Below are positions 45,793 to 57,899 of a stretch of DNA of 64,000 nucleotides, piece by piece. The DNA is from Megaustenia siamemsis (taxonomy: Eukaryota > Mollusca > Gastropoda > Stylommatophora > Ariophantidae): positions 76,255,212 to 76,319,211 of the forward strand of contig JAVIAB010000051.1 of NCBI GenBank assembly GCA_032433765.1. The letters are read 5' to 3'. The position numbers and the translations under genes are program-made. How positions within the stretch are numbered: the stretch's first letter is position 1; each line of letters opens with the position of its first letter. A model generated the notes under the pieces. The model was not told where the DNA came from. It saw only the letters and a program-made list of their open reading frames with translations, and searched no databases.

Positions 45793-46945
45793 CATCATCA
45801 TCAAGTACCGGGCCTACTGGCGTAGGTGATCATGTCTCTCCACAACTTTCGATCTCGACAGTTATTTATCATTTCTGTTGTTGACTTTCTGCCAAGCCAT
45901 TCTCTTAAGCGGTCTGGTATTTTCTCTCTTTGCTTCCCTCTATCTCTTAGTCCCTCGATTTTTCCAGTTGTTACAATATATTCCAGTTGTTCTCTTCTCA
46001 TTACATAGCCAAAAAATGATGATTGCTTCTTCCTAATATTGGAAATTAGCTCTCTTTTTGCTTTGACCTATTTCAGAACATTTTCATTACTCTTCTTAGC
46101 TGTCCATGGTATTCTCACCATTCTTCTGTAAAACCACATTTCTACAGACTCCAGTGATTTTCTTGTCTGTTATCCTATTGTCCATGATTCACATCCATAT
46201 GCTAAGACTGGCTCTACGTAACTTTTAATAACTCTTTTTCTTGTTTCTATTGTCAAAAATGGATTGCATAGTATCTTCCTCATTTTCTGGAAAGCTGCTT
46301 TTGCCTGAGCCATTCTGCATCTCAGCTCTTTTGTACATCTTCCGTCTGAGGTTAACAAAGTTCCCAAATATTTAAATTCATTTACCTGTTTTATTATTGT
46401 TCCACTTGTCTTTAGTCTGCACTGAGGTGATGTCTTTTTCTTTGTTGTTACCATTACTTCTGTCTTTTTGCTATTAAGGCTGAGCCTTTTATTTTTGCTT
46501 TCTTTCCCTATAATGTCCAACATTTCTTGTAACTCATTTTCACTCTTAACTGTATCATCAGCATAAAAAGTAAAGAACCCCCGTCACGCCAAGTGGCGTA
46601 TAGGGAAATATGGTGTTAGTGACCCTATATTTTACAGACCTTCAGCACATGATTTTTGAGGTAATGTGGTCGGTATTACGCCCGTGCTGCTTTACTTTCC
46701 CAGAAAAAATCCGGTACCCATTTAAGGATGGGTGAACCCGGAAGCCGTCGGTTGGGATCGAACCCTACCCCTGTCCGTTGTAGTTCAGTTCACTAACCAC
46801 TGAGCTATCGCGGCTCCCGTATCATCAGCATACCTTAGATTATTTATATTATGACCTCCAATTGTTATTCCAGGCATGCCCCTTATGGATCTTAAAATAA
46901 TTTCACTATAAATATTAAACAAATCTGGTGACAGCACACAACCTT
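45793..46945 (-). mobile_element. RTE family D copy split by a SINE
   Basis: 12-bp target duplication GCCGGTTACCAT (45781-45792 and 46946-46957). From the right: RQGCVLSPDLFNIYSEI, INNLRYADDT (RT motifs B and C), then the SINE at 46566-46818, then MLDIIGKESKNKRLSLNSKK, FKYLGTLLTSDGRCTKEL, AYGCESWTIG, RRMVRIPWTAKK, FFGYVMRRE and REWLGRKSTTEMINN, ending in (GAT)n. Truncated inside the RT palm; a few stops. Confidence 0.93.
46566..46818 (-). mobile_element. SINE1 copy inserted in RTE family D
   Basis: Perfect 14-bp target duplication GTATCATCAGCATA (46552-46565 and 46819-46832), which lies just after the RT YADD codons. Complete head, centre and tail. Confidence 0.96.
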
Positions 46946-46957
46946 GCCGGTTACCAT

Positions 46958-47944
46958 ATTAAACTATAAAGGTACCGAGATACACATTTTACCATTGAAA
47001 ACTGGAATTGCTACCATTTACATTTTCATGTTATAGTCATCTACAGATATAAGTGTAAGTCAACAAGAGCTTCACAGGTCTGGTATATTACGATGATCTT
47101 ATTTCAGGGATGCGATAACAGATTTTTGGTAAACTTTATTATAAGGGGGCTAGAGGAAGAGAGGAGGAGGGGAGGAGGAAGGGAGGAGGAGGAGGAGGAG
47201 AAGAAGAAGGCATTCATTAAAATTATATTTAATGTCAACTTTTTCCAGCTGAGAAACAGATCTATGGTTTTTTGTTTAAAAAAGAAATGTCAGACTTGTA
47301 ATATTAAGCGATGAATAACAAAGAATAAGAGCATTAATCCCCAGGCTTTCAAATGTTTAGGCTTCATATATTTTGTTTTGTGACTAAATACCATTCTAAT
47401 GCCACGGCCAGGTAATATGAGAGGCAGGTGGGTAGGGCTTCAGACAGTAAAATGATAAAACTCAGTGCTCGTGTTAGTGGTGGTGCATCAACATTGACAA
47501 TTATTTCTTTGAAGCTTGTGGGAGATGTATGGTTTGGTAGTATTAATTATTAGTCTAATTCAGAACAATATTTTGATGATAATATCAAATGTTTGATATT
47601 ATATCCTTTTTATGACATCAAATATGAATTCATAATAGTGATATTAATGAATGTGCAATAAGTGCTGCATATTCTTATAGAACAGTACACGGTTAAGAAA
47701 TTACAAGATCGTCATTATTCTTGAGTCCTATTCATCATAAATTACCGAATTGGTCAGCGACTGATAGGTGGCTGCTTGTATCAATGTGGTTAAAACAAAA
47801 CTGATCAAGACCCATCTCCATCCCTTCCCTACACTGCCATAGTAGACATGAATACAGACTAATCAGTGTAGCCAAGCTAATTTGAGTTAGAATCAATAGG
47901 CGTGGGTTGTTATTGTTTTTTTTCAGAAGGATACTAAAGATACC
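46958..47944. other. Unannotated spacer with a GGAGGA-rich tract
   Basis: Purine-rich GGAGGA stretch at 47155-47210; otherwise nothing recognised. Confidence 0.45.
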
Positions 47945-48202
47945 TTTTAAAAAATAAAACAAGTAAAGAGCCCCGTCACGACAAGTGGTGTTTAGGGAGT
48001 ATGGTGTTAATGATCACAATTTTTATTCGGCGCATGATTTTTTGATAATGTGGTTGGTGTTACGCCCGTGCGGCTTTACTTACCCAGAAAAAAATCTGGT
48101 ACCCATTAGAGGCTGGGGGAACCCGGAAGCCGTCGATCAGGATGGAACCGGACCTCGTCCTTTGTAGTCCCGTTCACTAACCACTGAGCTATGGCGGGTC
48201 CC
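47945..48202 (-). mobile_element. SINE1 copy, diverged
   Basis: 9-bp duplication AAAGATACC (47936-47944 and 48203-48211). Substituted head (ATGGCGGGTCCC) and B box. Confidence 0.88.
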
Positions 48203-48211
48203 AAAGATACC

Positions 48212-48766
48212 ATGGACAATAAAAAAAATTCCACCATGAGGTATAGATATGGGCAAATAAAGAGAGGAAAATTATCAAACAAATTAGGAAAAGGCAGATC
48301 AGGTTTGTGGATCACGGGCGGAGGAGGGACTGGTTGAGATATTTAGCAACAACAGTTGCGGCCGCATTTAGACAGAAGCTAAATATAATACTGTTTTAGG
48401 GCCACACAATGCAAGGGGTCACAAAGTAATTTTCTGAATTTGTGTATAGGACTACATTTTTATGCTGTAATTTTTATCGAAATATTAGAACAGCCAGCTT
48501 ATGTGTGCAAACAAAACAGTGTCCTTTTTTTCATAAGGAAACATGCAAGCCATTTTCATTTCTTACCCGAGTCACCAGTTACAAAAAATGGTCAGAAGAG
48601 CAAGAGCCAGATCTTTATTTTCATTGACACTCCAAAAGGGATAAGAGTGGAAAATAGGAAGAAGAAAATCTAATATTGGAGCTACCTAATTCAGACATTT
48701 TGCATTGCAATTTTTCCATTCCTTTTGGTATAATGATAATATCTCATAATATCAATAACATCTCAT
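48212..48766. other. Unannotated spacer
   Basis: No supported feature. Confidence 0.45.
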
Positions 48767-48776
48767 CTAAAAATCT

Positions 48777-49021
48777 AGGTCGCCGCGATAGCTCAGTGGT
48801 TAGTGAACTGGACTACAAGGTTCGATCCTGATCGACGGCTTCGGGGTTCACCCAGCCTTAAATAGGTACCGGATTTTTTTTCTGGGAAAGTATAGCGGCA
48901 CGGGCGTAATACCGACCATATGACCCCAAAAATCATCTGCTGAAGGCCTACAAAAATGATGGTCACTAACACCATATTCCCTACACGCCACGTGGCGTGA
49001 CAGGGAATCTTACTGTACTTA
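48777..49021 (+). mobile_element. SINE1 copy (plus strand)
   Basis: 10-bp duplication CTAAAAATCT (48767-48776 and 49022-49031). The spacing between A and B boxes is about 20 bp shorter than in sister copies. Confidence 0.9.
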
Positions 49022-49031
49022 CTAAAAATCT

Positions 49032-49641
49032 GTATTGATAATATGTAATTCTAAAAGATGTACTGACTACCCCATACTATAAAAACGTGTAATGATGTTA
49101 TCTAATTCTGAAACATGTATTGATAATATTAAATATAGAAACACGTAATGATAATATCTAGATCAGTGAGGATATGATCACAATAGAGTAAATGCGAAAA
49201 GCACCCTCCGCCAATGAGACATTCGAGATTTGAAAGAAATAACTCATGTGGTTCAACCGGCCACCAAGGAAAACAGCATGTTTTGGAATTCTCTTGTTGT
49301 CATTCAATCAATGTTGTCTCATTCGGTACACGCCCGACAAATGTCCATCTTCTCTTCCTGAGGAAACGTTGGTTGTCTTTCCTCTAATCTCTATATTAGT
49401 CTTGAATTACTCCATGGTACATATTATACAGTGTATTTATTTTTTATCTATGTTTTTTTTAAACAATATAACGATTCCCGATGATTCCAATTATTCCAAT
49501 GAAGATGTCCACCCGACCAAAGTCCCTTGCGCACGCCGCGAAGAGAGGTTTGTGAAAGATGCTCCGAAGTCAAGACCAGGCCATACAGGCCCACACTTGT
49601 CAGACTCGCATTACGACGTGAGGGCACTCCTCGCCACGACC
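49032..49641. other. Unannotated spacer
   Basis: A 141-codon open frame at 49246-49671 has no recognisable domain and overlaps a tandem duplication; it is not called as a gene. Confidence 0.45.
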
Positions 49642-49762
49642 ATGGTTAAAATGTCGTTGAGACACGGTTAAATCATCCCAGCAGTAAAGGCAAGTGCTAT
49701 GGTTAAGATGTCGTTGAGACACTGTTAAATCTTCCCAGCAGTAAAGGCAAGTGCTATGGTTG
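49642..49762. repeat. Tandem duplication, 57-bp unit, 2 copies
   Basis: ATGGTTAAAATGTCGTTGAG and GCAGTAAAGGCAAGTGCTAT recur 57 bp apart, directly before a SINE. Confidence 0.9.
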
Positions 49763-50015
49763 CCACGAAAGCTCAGTGGTTAGTGAACTGGACTACAAAG
49801 GAAAAGAGGTCAGGTTCGATCATGATCGGCGGCTTTCGGGTTCACCCAGCCTTAAATGGGTACCGGATTTTTTTCTGGGAAAGTAAAGCGGCACGGGCGT
49901 AATACAGACCATACTACCCCAAAAATCATGTGCTGAAGGTCTGTAATAATTATGGTCACTAACACCATATTAATTTACGCTACTTGGCGTGACGGGGCTC
50001 TTTACTTTTTACTTA
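49763..50015 (+). mobile_element. SINE1 copy (plus strand)
   Basis: GCCACGAAAGCTCAGTGGTT head, B box GGTTCGATCATG, central domain GGGTTCACCCAGCCTTAAAT, tail GGCGTGACGGGGCTCTTTAC. No clear target duplication. Confidence 0.9.
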
Positions 50016-50124
50016 CATAGAATATTCTCCTTAGACTAAACTAAACCCCCAACGTATGTTTTTCTTAAGTTAAGCCCTTAACTTACGACTGACTCAGCAG
50101 GTCAGTAAGGGATACATGTTTTAT

Positions 50125-50530
50125 GCTCAGAGAAATACACAGAAGATGGAGAAAAAAATAGCCTCTAATGAGATGAAATGGGTTAGACGAATGACAGGAA
50201 ACAGTCTTAGAACTAAAATCAGAAATGAAGAACTGAGGGGAAAAAAAGCTTAGAATAGCCCCCGCCATAGAATATATAAGGAAACAAAAGATAAAACGGT
50301 TTGGCCACGTTACAAGGCAGAAAGATCAAAACACAACACAACGAGCCTTCAGCAAACGTTGTGAGAACACCCCCAAGGGTCGATTACGAAAAAGATGGAT
50401 CGATGGAATATTAGAAGCACTAGGAAACATAACAGCAGCAGAGGCAAACAGAAGAGCAAAAGACCGCAAATTATCTTCCCTCGGCGCTGAAAGGCAGATG
50501 ATGAAGGAAAGAGGAAGAAGACATTCGTCT
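50125..50530 (+). pseudogene. RTE C-terminal fragment, family F (separate branch)
   Basis: NEMKWVRRMTGNSLRTKIRN, AIEYIRKQKIKRFGHVTRQK, GRLRKRWIDGILEALGN, then AKDRKLSSLGAERQMMKE. Block order is that of RTE C-termini, sequence unlike families A-D. One frameshift. Confidence 0.8.
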
Positions 50531-50554
50531 ACAAAAGTGTTAAGTTAATTTTAA

Positions 50555-50945
50555 GCCTTATTATATTTTGCAGCTGATAGTAAAATGTTTTGTATTTAAT
50601 TTCGTCTTCAGTTTCATTTGTGAGCACTCAGCATAATAATTGTATTGAATAAATCTTCCATACTTAGTTTTATAATGTCCTCTTATTAATGTATGGTTTC
50701 CCAGCTCCCATTCCGTAAGATTGTTAGCAGCTGAGATGTCGATTATAATTCCCACTCCACCATAATGTTTATCATCTGCACCTGAAGAAATTATTGTTTT
50801 GATGTTGATGGATTTTTTTCCATACCTCTGGCCATCTAGTTTCACTAATTCCTAATATATCAAGGTGGTGTTTCTCCATTTCGTTGACAACTTGGGCTAG
50901 TTTGGTCGGAGCAGCCATTGTTCGAACATTCCAGTAGCCTTAACG
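50555..50945 (-). pseudogene. RTE endonuclease N-terminal fragment
   Basis: Minus strand: WNVRTMAAPTKLAQVV, HHLDILGISETRW (the catalytic Glu motif), then after frameshifts GGVGIIIDISAANNL and RGHYKTKYGRFIQYNYYAEC. Catalytic ends are missing. It converges on the fragment at 50125-50530. Confidence 0.82.
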
Positions 50946-51256
50946 TGTTAACGCTTTCGAGCTGACAATATTCGCAGTCCTGCTATATAATTCTGCATGA
51001 ATCATTGAAACACCACAAGATTCTACAACCATGATGGTTTCCCCGTCTAGGATTGTCTCCAAGCGAGTCTCAGGGTAAACCTGAGCCTGTCAGCCCTACA
51101 CCCAACGATCCACGTCTGACGGAAACAGTAAACACTGCTCATACGGAGCAAATAATCGAAATTTGAAGAATCAGTTTGCACATTCTACCAGATAATACTG
51201 ACAATTATCAGTGTTCTAGTACAGCTCACAAAATAGATCTCTCCTGTTACAGCTAG

Positions 51257-51696
51257 TAAAAGTAAAGTAAAGAGCCCCCATCACGCCAAGTGGCGTATAT
51301 GGAATATGGTGTTAGTGATCATACATTTTACAGACATTCAGCACATAATTTTTGGGGTAATGTGGTTGGTATTATGCCCGTGCTGCTTTACTTTCCCAGA
51401 AAAAAAATCCGGTACCCATTTAAGGCTGGGTGAACCCGGAAATCTCACATGAGATAGAGCTGCTTGCACAGAATAGAGACAAATGGCGAGATTTTATAAA
51501 AATATCATTAAAATAATTGAAAACTGCTAGAATAAAAATTTAGATAAGAGAAGGAGTATCTTGATCTACGCCCTATGGGCCGGCTACGGCTCGAAAGGTC
51601 AATAGATAGATAGAACCCGGAAACCATCGGTTGGGATCGAACCCTACCTATCGTCCTTTGTAGTTCAGTTCACTAACCACTGAGCTAACGCGGCTC
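51257..51696 (-). mobile_element. SINE1 copy split by another retroposon
   Basis: 14-bp duplication CCTGTTACAGCTAG (51243-51256 and 51697-51710). The SINE is interrupted at 51443-51613. Confidence 0.93.
51443..51613 (+). mobile_element. 171-bp retroposon tail with (GATA)n end
   Basis: Flanked by AACCCGGAAA (51433-51442 and 51614-51623). Ends GGTCAATAGATAGATAG. One frame gives RDKWRDFIKIS, as in LINE C-termini, so it is probably a 5'-truncated LINE of a family not otherwise seen in the window. Confidence 0.8.
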
Positions 51697-51710
51697 CCTG
51701 TTACAGCTAG

Positions 51711-52394
51711 AGATGGAGTATAATAAATCTCGAATCCCGTGAATCTTGAAAAAGATTCGAGATTTGAAAACTCTAATCTTCTCAATGTTTGTCATTCGAA
51801 TCTTTCAAATCCTAACTTTAAAAACTGTATAACTATGGAACGATTAGTTTAAACTCATTTGAGCCCAATAGTAGCGTTCGCTAAAAAAGGAAAAAAGCGG
51901 CAATTGCTGCCATTTCGGTTGTTCCTGGATCTGGTGACTCTGAGTGCTACATTGTTTCCAATGTGCCAAGCAGTGAATTCTTTCGGAACTTTCTAGTTAA
52001 TCAGGCTGCGCTGCATTTTCTGTAAAATTATCTAAACTAACTCTTGATAGTTTTGATGGTCTTTAGCAATTCATGCCGAGGTATCTAAACATTGTTTTGC
52101 GTACGCGAGTTAAGTTTTCTACTAAAGGAACTACTCATAGCTACTTCGTCTACAGTCTAGCGTTTCTAGTTTGACTCAACTCTTCGCAGCGTATCGTTTT
52201 TGCAATCTATAAGTTAAGGTGGCGTTATGCGGTTCGTAATAAACCCCAAGATCTTTAACTTTTAATTATGTGCTTCATTTACAAAATATACATTGCATTT
52301 GTATCTTCTTACTAAATATGGGGATATTTCTTTTTATAAAAAACTGTGTTTTAATTTCTTTTCCATTAAAATGGATTTTAAATGTTGCTTCAAT
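51711..52394. other. Unannotated spacer with a GATTCGAGATT dyad
   Basis: AATCTCGAATC and its inverse GATTCGAGATT lie 16 bp apart near 51726-51763. Otherwise nothing recognised. Confidence 0.4.
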
Positions 52395-52583
52395 CATCAT
52401 CATTGAGTGCCGTCTCCGCATCGAAGGTTGGCTACCATGGAGCGTCATTCCACTCTGTCTCTTGCTTTGATGGTGCAGATTGTCATAGGTTGACTTGTCC
52501 ATCTTTTGATGTTACTCGTCCATGTTAGTCTTGGTCTGCCTCTGCCTCTTTTACCTTGTATTTCCCCTTCCAATATTACTTTT

Positions 52584-54495
52584 TTTGCAACACCTTGCCC
52601 AAAAAGGAAAGTAACAAAAATCAAAAATGGATAACAGACAAAATATTAGAAAAAATGGAAGAAAGAGGACAAGCGAAAAACAATGCCAGATACAAGGATA
52701 TAGACAATGAAATACGGAGAATGTGCAAAAAGGCAAAAGAAGACTGGCTCAACCAAAGATGTCTAGAAATCGAAACTATGGAAAGTAAACAAAACCTAAG
52801 AGAGATGCACACAGAAATAAAGAGAATGACGAATAAAGACAAAAAAGCTGCAGGAATCGGATGTATTGTAAACAAAGAGGGAAGAATGCTATCAGACAAC
52901 AAAGATATAATAGATAGATGGCAAGAATATATAACAGAACTATTTCATGACGAAAGGGACAAAAAGCCAGACATAAAATGTATATACAACTATAACATCC
53001 TGAAATCCGAAGTAGAAAAAGCCATAAAAACAATGAAAAAGGGAAAAGCAGCAGGGCCTGACAATATACAGATAGAGATGATACAGGCTCTAGAAGAGTT
53101 TGGCGTCGAAGTGATCACAGACATATGCAATGACATATACCATACAGGATACATACCAAACGATCTAAAAACATCAACTTTCATTGCATTGCCTAAAAAG
53201 AATGGTGCAGTTGAATGCAGTGACTTCAGAACAATAAACCTAATGAGCCAGGTAACAAAAATTTTACTAAAAGTTATACAGGGAAGGATTCAGAATAAAA
53301 TCAATACTGAATTAGAGGAGCAACAATTTGGATTCAAGAAAAACAGTGGGACAAAAGAAGCCATATTCAGCATGAGAACATTGATTGAAAAGTACACAGA
53401 AGTAAACAAACCAATATATGCCTTCTTTATAGACTACACCAAAGCTTTCGATAGAATACACCATAACCAACTAATAGACTGCCTAAAGGATATAAATCTA
53501 GACGACGCAGACATACGACTAATATGTAATTTGTACTGGGAGCAAACAGCAATAATAAGATATAACAAGGAGAACTCTACACCCATGGACATAAAAAGAG
53601 GAGTAAGACAAGGATGCATCCTATCACCAAGCTTGTTTAATCTATACACTGAGCAAATCATTAAAAACATCTCAGAGATACCAGGTCTAAACATTAATGG
53701 AAAGATAATCAATAACCTGAGATATGCTGATGATACTGTTCTACTAGCAGAAAATCCTAAAGACCTACAACAATTGCTTAATGTGATAAACACAACAAGC
53801 AAAAATATGGACTAGAAATGAATATAAAAAAGACTAAAACTATGATCATAAACAAAGAAAATACTCAAGACCTATAATTAAATATCACAGTTGAGGGAAC
53901 ACATATGGAGACAGTCCAGAGTTACAACTACCTGGGACATATAATAACCAATGATGGAAAATGCAAAACTGAAATAAACAAAAGAATAGGTATGGCAAAA
54001 AGTAATTTTAATGCCATGAAAAATATACTAACAACAAAACAAATATCAGCAGGGCTGAAACTAAGAATGGCAAAATGTTACATCTTCTCAATATTCCTGT
54101 ATGGTGCAGAAACATTAGACAAGAAAACAGAACAGAAAATTGAAGCCTTTGAAATGTGGATTTATAGAAGAATAGGTAGAATTGGATGGAAACAAAAGAT
54201 AACAAACGATGAAGTTTTAAAACAACTGAAAATAAAAAGAGAACTGATGAACGCAATTAAGACAAGACAAATGAATTTTTTGGGGCATGTTAAAAGACAC
54301 AACAGCCTACTAAAAGTAATATTGGAAGGAAAAATACAAGGCAAAAGAGGCAAAGGCAGACCAAGACTAACATGGACGAGTAACATCAAAAGATGGACAA
54401 GTCAATGTATGTCAGCCTGCACCATCAAAGCAAGAAACAGAATAGAATGGCGATCCATGGTAGCCAACCTTCGTTGCGGAGAGGGCACACGATGA
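52584..54495 (+). pseudogene. RTE family C reverse transcriptase, one or two breaks
   Basis: First frame to 53815: WITDKILEKMEERGQ linker, GKAAGPDNIQIEMIQ, PKKNGAVECSDFRTINLMSQ, FGFKKNSGTKEAIFSMR, motif A FIDYTKAFDRI, motif B GVRQGCILSPSLF, motif C LRYADDTVLLA, then a TAG stop after KNMD. The C-terminal part resumes at 53905: ETVQSYNYLGHIITNDGK, FLYGAETLDKK, RRIGRIGWKQK, FLGHVKRHNSLLK, GKRGKGRPRLTWTSNIKRW, VANLRCGEGTR. Catalytic residues are present but the endonuclease and the segment 53816-53904 are broken. Best preserved RT of family C in the window. Confidence 0.92.
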
Positions 54496-54506
54496 TGATG
54501 ATGATG
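52584..54506 (+). mobile_element. RTE family C copy (plus), 5'-truncated
   Basis: Duplication AATATTACTTTT flanks it (52572-52583 and 54507-54518). It begins in the linker before RT and ends in (GAT)n. It is inserted in a relative in the opposite direction, giving a large inverted repeat of the C-terminal region. Confidence 0.9.
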
Positions 54507-54937
54507 AATATTACTTTTATTAGGCTGTTGTGTCTTTTAACATGCCCTCAAAATTGAATTTGTCTTGTTCTAATTGTGTTTAGTAGTTCTCTTTTCATTT
54601 TTAGTTGTTTTAAAACTTCGTCGTTTGTTTTCTTTTCTTTCCACCCAATTCTACATGTTCTTCTATAAATCCACATTTCAAAGGCTTACATTTTCTGTTC
54701 TGTTTTCTTGTCTAATGTCCATGTTTCTGCACCATATTGGAATATTGAGAAGATGTAACATTTTGCTATTCTTAGCTTTAGCCCTGGTGTTATTTGTTTT
54801 GATGTTAGTATGTTCTGCATGACATTAAAATTACATTTTGCCATTCCTATTCTTTTGTTTATTTCAGTTGTACTTTTTCCATCAGTGGTTATAGTGTGTC
54901 CCAGGTAGTTGTAGCTCTGAACTGTCTCCAGATGTTA

Positions 54938-56190
54938 TCCTAAGCAGATCACCTTTGCTTCAATAAAGAACTTTAATTTTTAAAAGAAGTGTTTTCCCAC
55001 TCGTTTCTCTTATTATTATTTACATTTATTATTCCTTAATATATTGATGATTCGAGAGATTCATGATTTGGGAGTTTCGAGAACTTTATAGGGTCAGGAT
55101 TAGAGAAAATGTAAGATTCGTCCCATTGGTAAATAACAGGTGCTTAGATTGTACATGACTTGGTTTTCTCACTTGAATCGTCAGTAACAACTTGTGCACC
55201 ATAACAAATTATTTGATTCTGTTTTTTTAATCATGTTATGTATTTGTTAGCTGTAATATGTATCATATGTTTAATTTTGTTCCCCTTCTATTTTTACTGC
55301 ATTATTCCAGTCCTGGGGTCCGTCGAGTGGACATAAAGGACAGGAGATGAGACCGCTTGTCTGGAGCAGTTGCCACTACGTGTTCATGTCTGAGTTTTTA
55401 TTTCACCAACGATTAAAACAAACTTTTCCCCCTCGAATTTATAATTTAGTTTCTGCAGTTGTGGGTGTTTTAAATGTGAAATCGGAGCACTTTCTTAAAT
55501 GAAACAATCAACAAAAACATGCGGATATGAGGTGGCACCGTGGCTTGGTCGAACACCTCCACACAGATTGTGATATTGTTATTAACACTGAGTGAATGTT
55601 ATCAGACATTAGTTGATCTAGTTCAATGATATAATATTTCTTGATAAGGAGTTTTAAATAACAGAGAAAGAGGGGGGGGGGGGGGGATGGGTATAAGCGT
55701 GTGACAACTGTTGCTGTCGACACGTTTATCATAGTGATATGCTATTTAGGATTTCAAATTAGTCAGTTAATGACTAAACATAGCAACAATTTAGCGACAA
55801 ATGGGAGTGTACACAAGAAAACGAGGCGTTGATACAGACTGACATTTTTGTAAGAAGATCATAGGTTGCATGCGCCTTAATAACTGCAGACAATAAACAA
55901 AGAACACAGTTGGTGACATCGTTCGTCGTAAGGGGAATTTCCTCTTAGCTCAGCAATATCGGTAAGCACTTGAATATATTATATAAGCGTTCATATAAAT
56001 TACCCGAAGGAGTGGTGCAAACAAACAATTGGTGTTTCAAATGTTTTCAAAGTGCTGGCGCACCATTAACAAATTTAAAATGTATGTTGTTTCCAATGTA
56101 TACTTGTTTCAATCAATCAGTTAATCAATCAATCGGTTAATTTATCTGCCTGATATACTCGTACACCTTATCTGTCTATCTTTTCTTTTT
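54938..56190. other. Unannotated spacer with a G run
   Basis: A run of about 16 G near 55671-55687. No supported gene. Confidence 0.45.
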
Positions 56191-56520
56191 ACTTATTTTG
56201 CAGCTTGTTTGTCTGTCTAGCATCGTGGTTGTTTTATTTCTTGTCTGTAACTTTGTTTACTTATTAATCTGTCAGTATACTTGCTCTCTTGTCAGTCGGC
56301 CAGCCAGTCAGTCACACTATTCACCCGTTGGTCAATCAGTCTCCCTGGTTGCTTGTTTACTCCACTTCTTGCTTGTCTGTCTGTATGCACGTCTGTTTGC
56401 ACGTTTATCAGTTTGTCTTTCTGTCTGCTTGTCTACTTATCTATCTGCTTGTCTCTCCGCACATCTATCTGTCTATCCAGGTGTCTCTCTATCTATCCAC
56501 GTGTCTCTCTCTGTCTGATA
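56191..56520. repeat. Degenerate (GTCT)n / (CTAT)n tract
   Basis: Pyrimidine-rich, with TTGTCTGTCT and CTATCTGTCTATCC runs. The several open frames over it are artefacts. Confidence 0.75.
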
Positions 56521-56754
56521 ATATACTTTTGTTTCTTCTATATTTGACAATTTATCTCATTTTGTCAGTATTTGCAAACATATTTTAGAAGTAACAGCTA
56601 AGACGAATGCCTGACCAAATGGAGTTATGACAGAGTGGCTGCTCGTTGTACAATTCTGATCCAAGCCAGACAATCAAATAGACTGACTATTCAAACTGTT
56701 AGAAAGAAAAGACTAAGGTTTGATATTCCAGCAGAGAACAGGCGACATGTACCA

Positions 56755-57085
56755 AAAGATTCAATGCACAAAACAAATAACACCAGGGCTAAAACTAAGA
56801 ATAGCAAAATGGTATATCTTCTCAACAATGCTGTAAGGTACAGAAAATTGGACATTGCAATGTGGATTTATAGAAGAATTGGATGGAAGGAAAAGAAAAC
56901 AAACGATGAAGTCTTGAAGGTAAAGATGCATAGGCAGACCAAGACTAACATGGACGAGTAATATCATAAGATGAACAGGTCAGCCTATGACAACTTACAC
57001 TATCAAAGCAAGAAAGAGATCTGAATGGCGCTCCATGGTAGGCAACTTTCGATGCGGAGACGGCACTCAATGATGATGATGATGA
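56755..57085 (+). pseudogene. RTE family C tail with internal deletions
   Basis: TPGLKLRIAKW-like and MWIYRRIGWKEKKTNDEV blocks, then GRPRLTWTS-like codons, then the ATGGTAGGCAACTTTCGATG end and (GAT)n. Segments between FLGHV and GRPRL are deleted. Confidence 0.85.
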
Positions 57086-57339
57086 TGACCTAAAGAATCA
57101 TCATCTAACTAAACTTTTTACATGAGCCAAACTTCGGGTCCGGCATTCCACCATGAAGAAACTGTGGATCAACAGGGCCCTCACCTTAACGGACTTGTAT
57201 TTTTCAACAAATGCAACAGTGGAAACACGCTCTTATCAGTACGCCAAAGACATGCACATTTATACAGGAAGTATAGGCTGTAACATACAGAGATTGTGTC
57301 AAGGCAAGATATGAAGTTTATGTTTTAGCAATTCAGCCG

Positions 57340-57415
57340 GGACTGGGTGGTCCAGAGCAAAGACGTCGACCTCTGGACAGGTAAGTTCAGGGTTCAAATC
57401 CTACCACAATTTTTC
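57340..57415 (+). mobile_element. tRNA-like SINE head
   Basis: GGGTGGTCCAGAGCAAAGAC (A box) then GGGTTCAAATCCTACCAC (B box). Shares CGTCGACCTCTG with 63070-63133. No acceptable tRNA cloverleaf; read as a tRNA-derived retroposon. Confidence 0.5.
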
Positions 57416-57454
57416 ATTTTGAATTCGTGGTTTCTTCGTGGCTTTATTCTTTCC

Positions 57455-57565
57455 ATCAAAAGATGGGCAAGTGAACTTATGACAACGTGCACCATCAAGA
57501 CAAGAGACAAAGTAAAATGGCGCTCCATGTTAGCCAACGATGTGGAGACGGCACTCGATGAAGGA
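57455..57565 (+). mobile_element. RTE family C 3' tail, about 110 bp
   Basis: ATCAAAAGATGGGCAAGTGA, CACCATCAAGACAAGAGACA, GGCGCTCCATGTTAGCCAAC, GAGACGGCACTCGATGA. Lies directly after the tRNA-like head. Confidence 0.8.
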
Positions 57566-57899
57566 ATGAAATCTTTAATACAATATATATCACACTGTAA
57601 TGGCAGAAAAATGATGTTACACCGTATGTATCTATTCTCAATGAGCTCAGCATTCATTCAAATGACCATCACCAACATCTCCCTTCATGTCAAGGTGTGT
57701 AATGATGGACGAAAACGTGAGCTCGCCATTGCACTCTTTCAACAATTTAACATTTACGCTTAAAGTGTCCAGAGAGGAGCATTCGGGAGAATGATGATGT
57801 CACGCATAGCTTAGATGCAACCACAAATATTGCAATATGTCATATATTTACACAGACATTCATTTCTCTTTTCGATGACTGTGAATGTTTCCCCCACAC

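Larger units (their letters stand above)
52395..54937 (-). mobile_element. RTE family C copy (minus), split by a family C copy (plus)
   Basis: The 3' end is at 52395-52583 (ATCATCATCATTGAGTGCCG, then the TSN-RW and VANLRCGDG codons). The rest continues at 54519-54937 (HVKRHNSLIKV, IGWKEKKTNDEVLKQLKMKR, AETWTLDKKTEQ, SYNYLGHTITTDG). The two parts join at the 12-bp duplication described for the inserted copy. Confidence 0.88.

Noticed and set aside
49246..49671. 141-codon open frame
   Set aside because: No domain recognised, its end overlaps a 57-bp tandem duplication, and codon use looks random.
51726..55085. GATTCGAGATT-type dyads near 51.73 and 55.04 kb as possible ends of a single element around the RTE pair
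   Set aside because: The match between the two sites is weak, no target duplication is seen, and chance similarity of short CGAA-rich words is likely.
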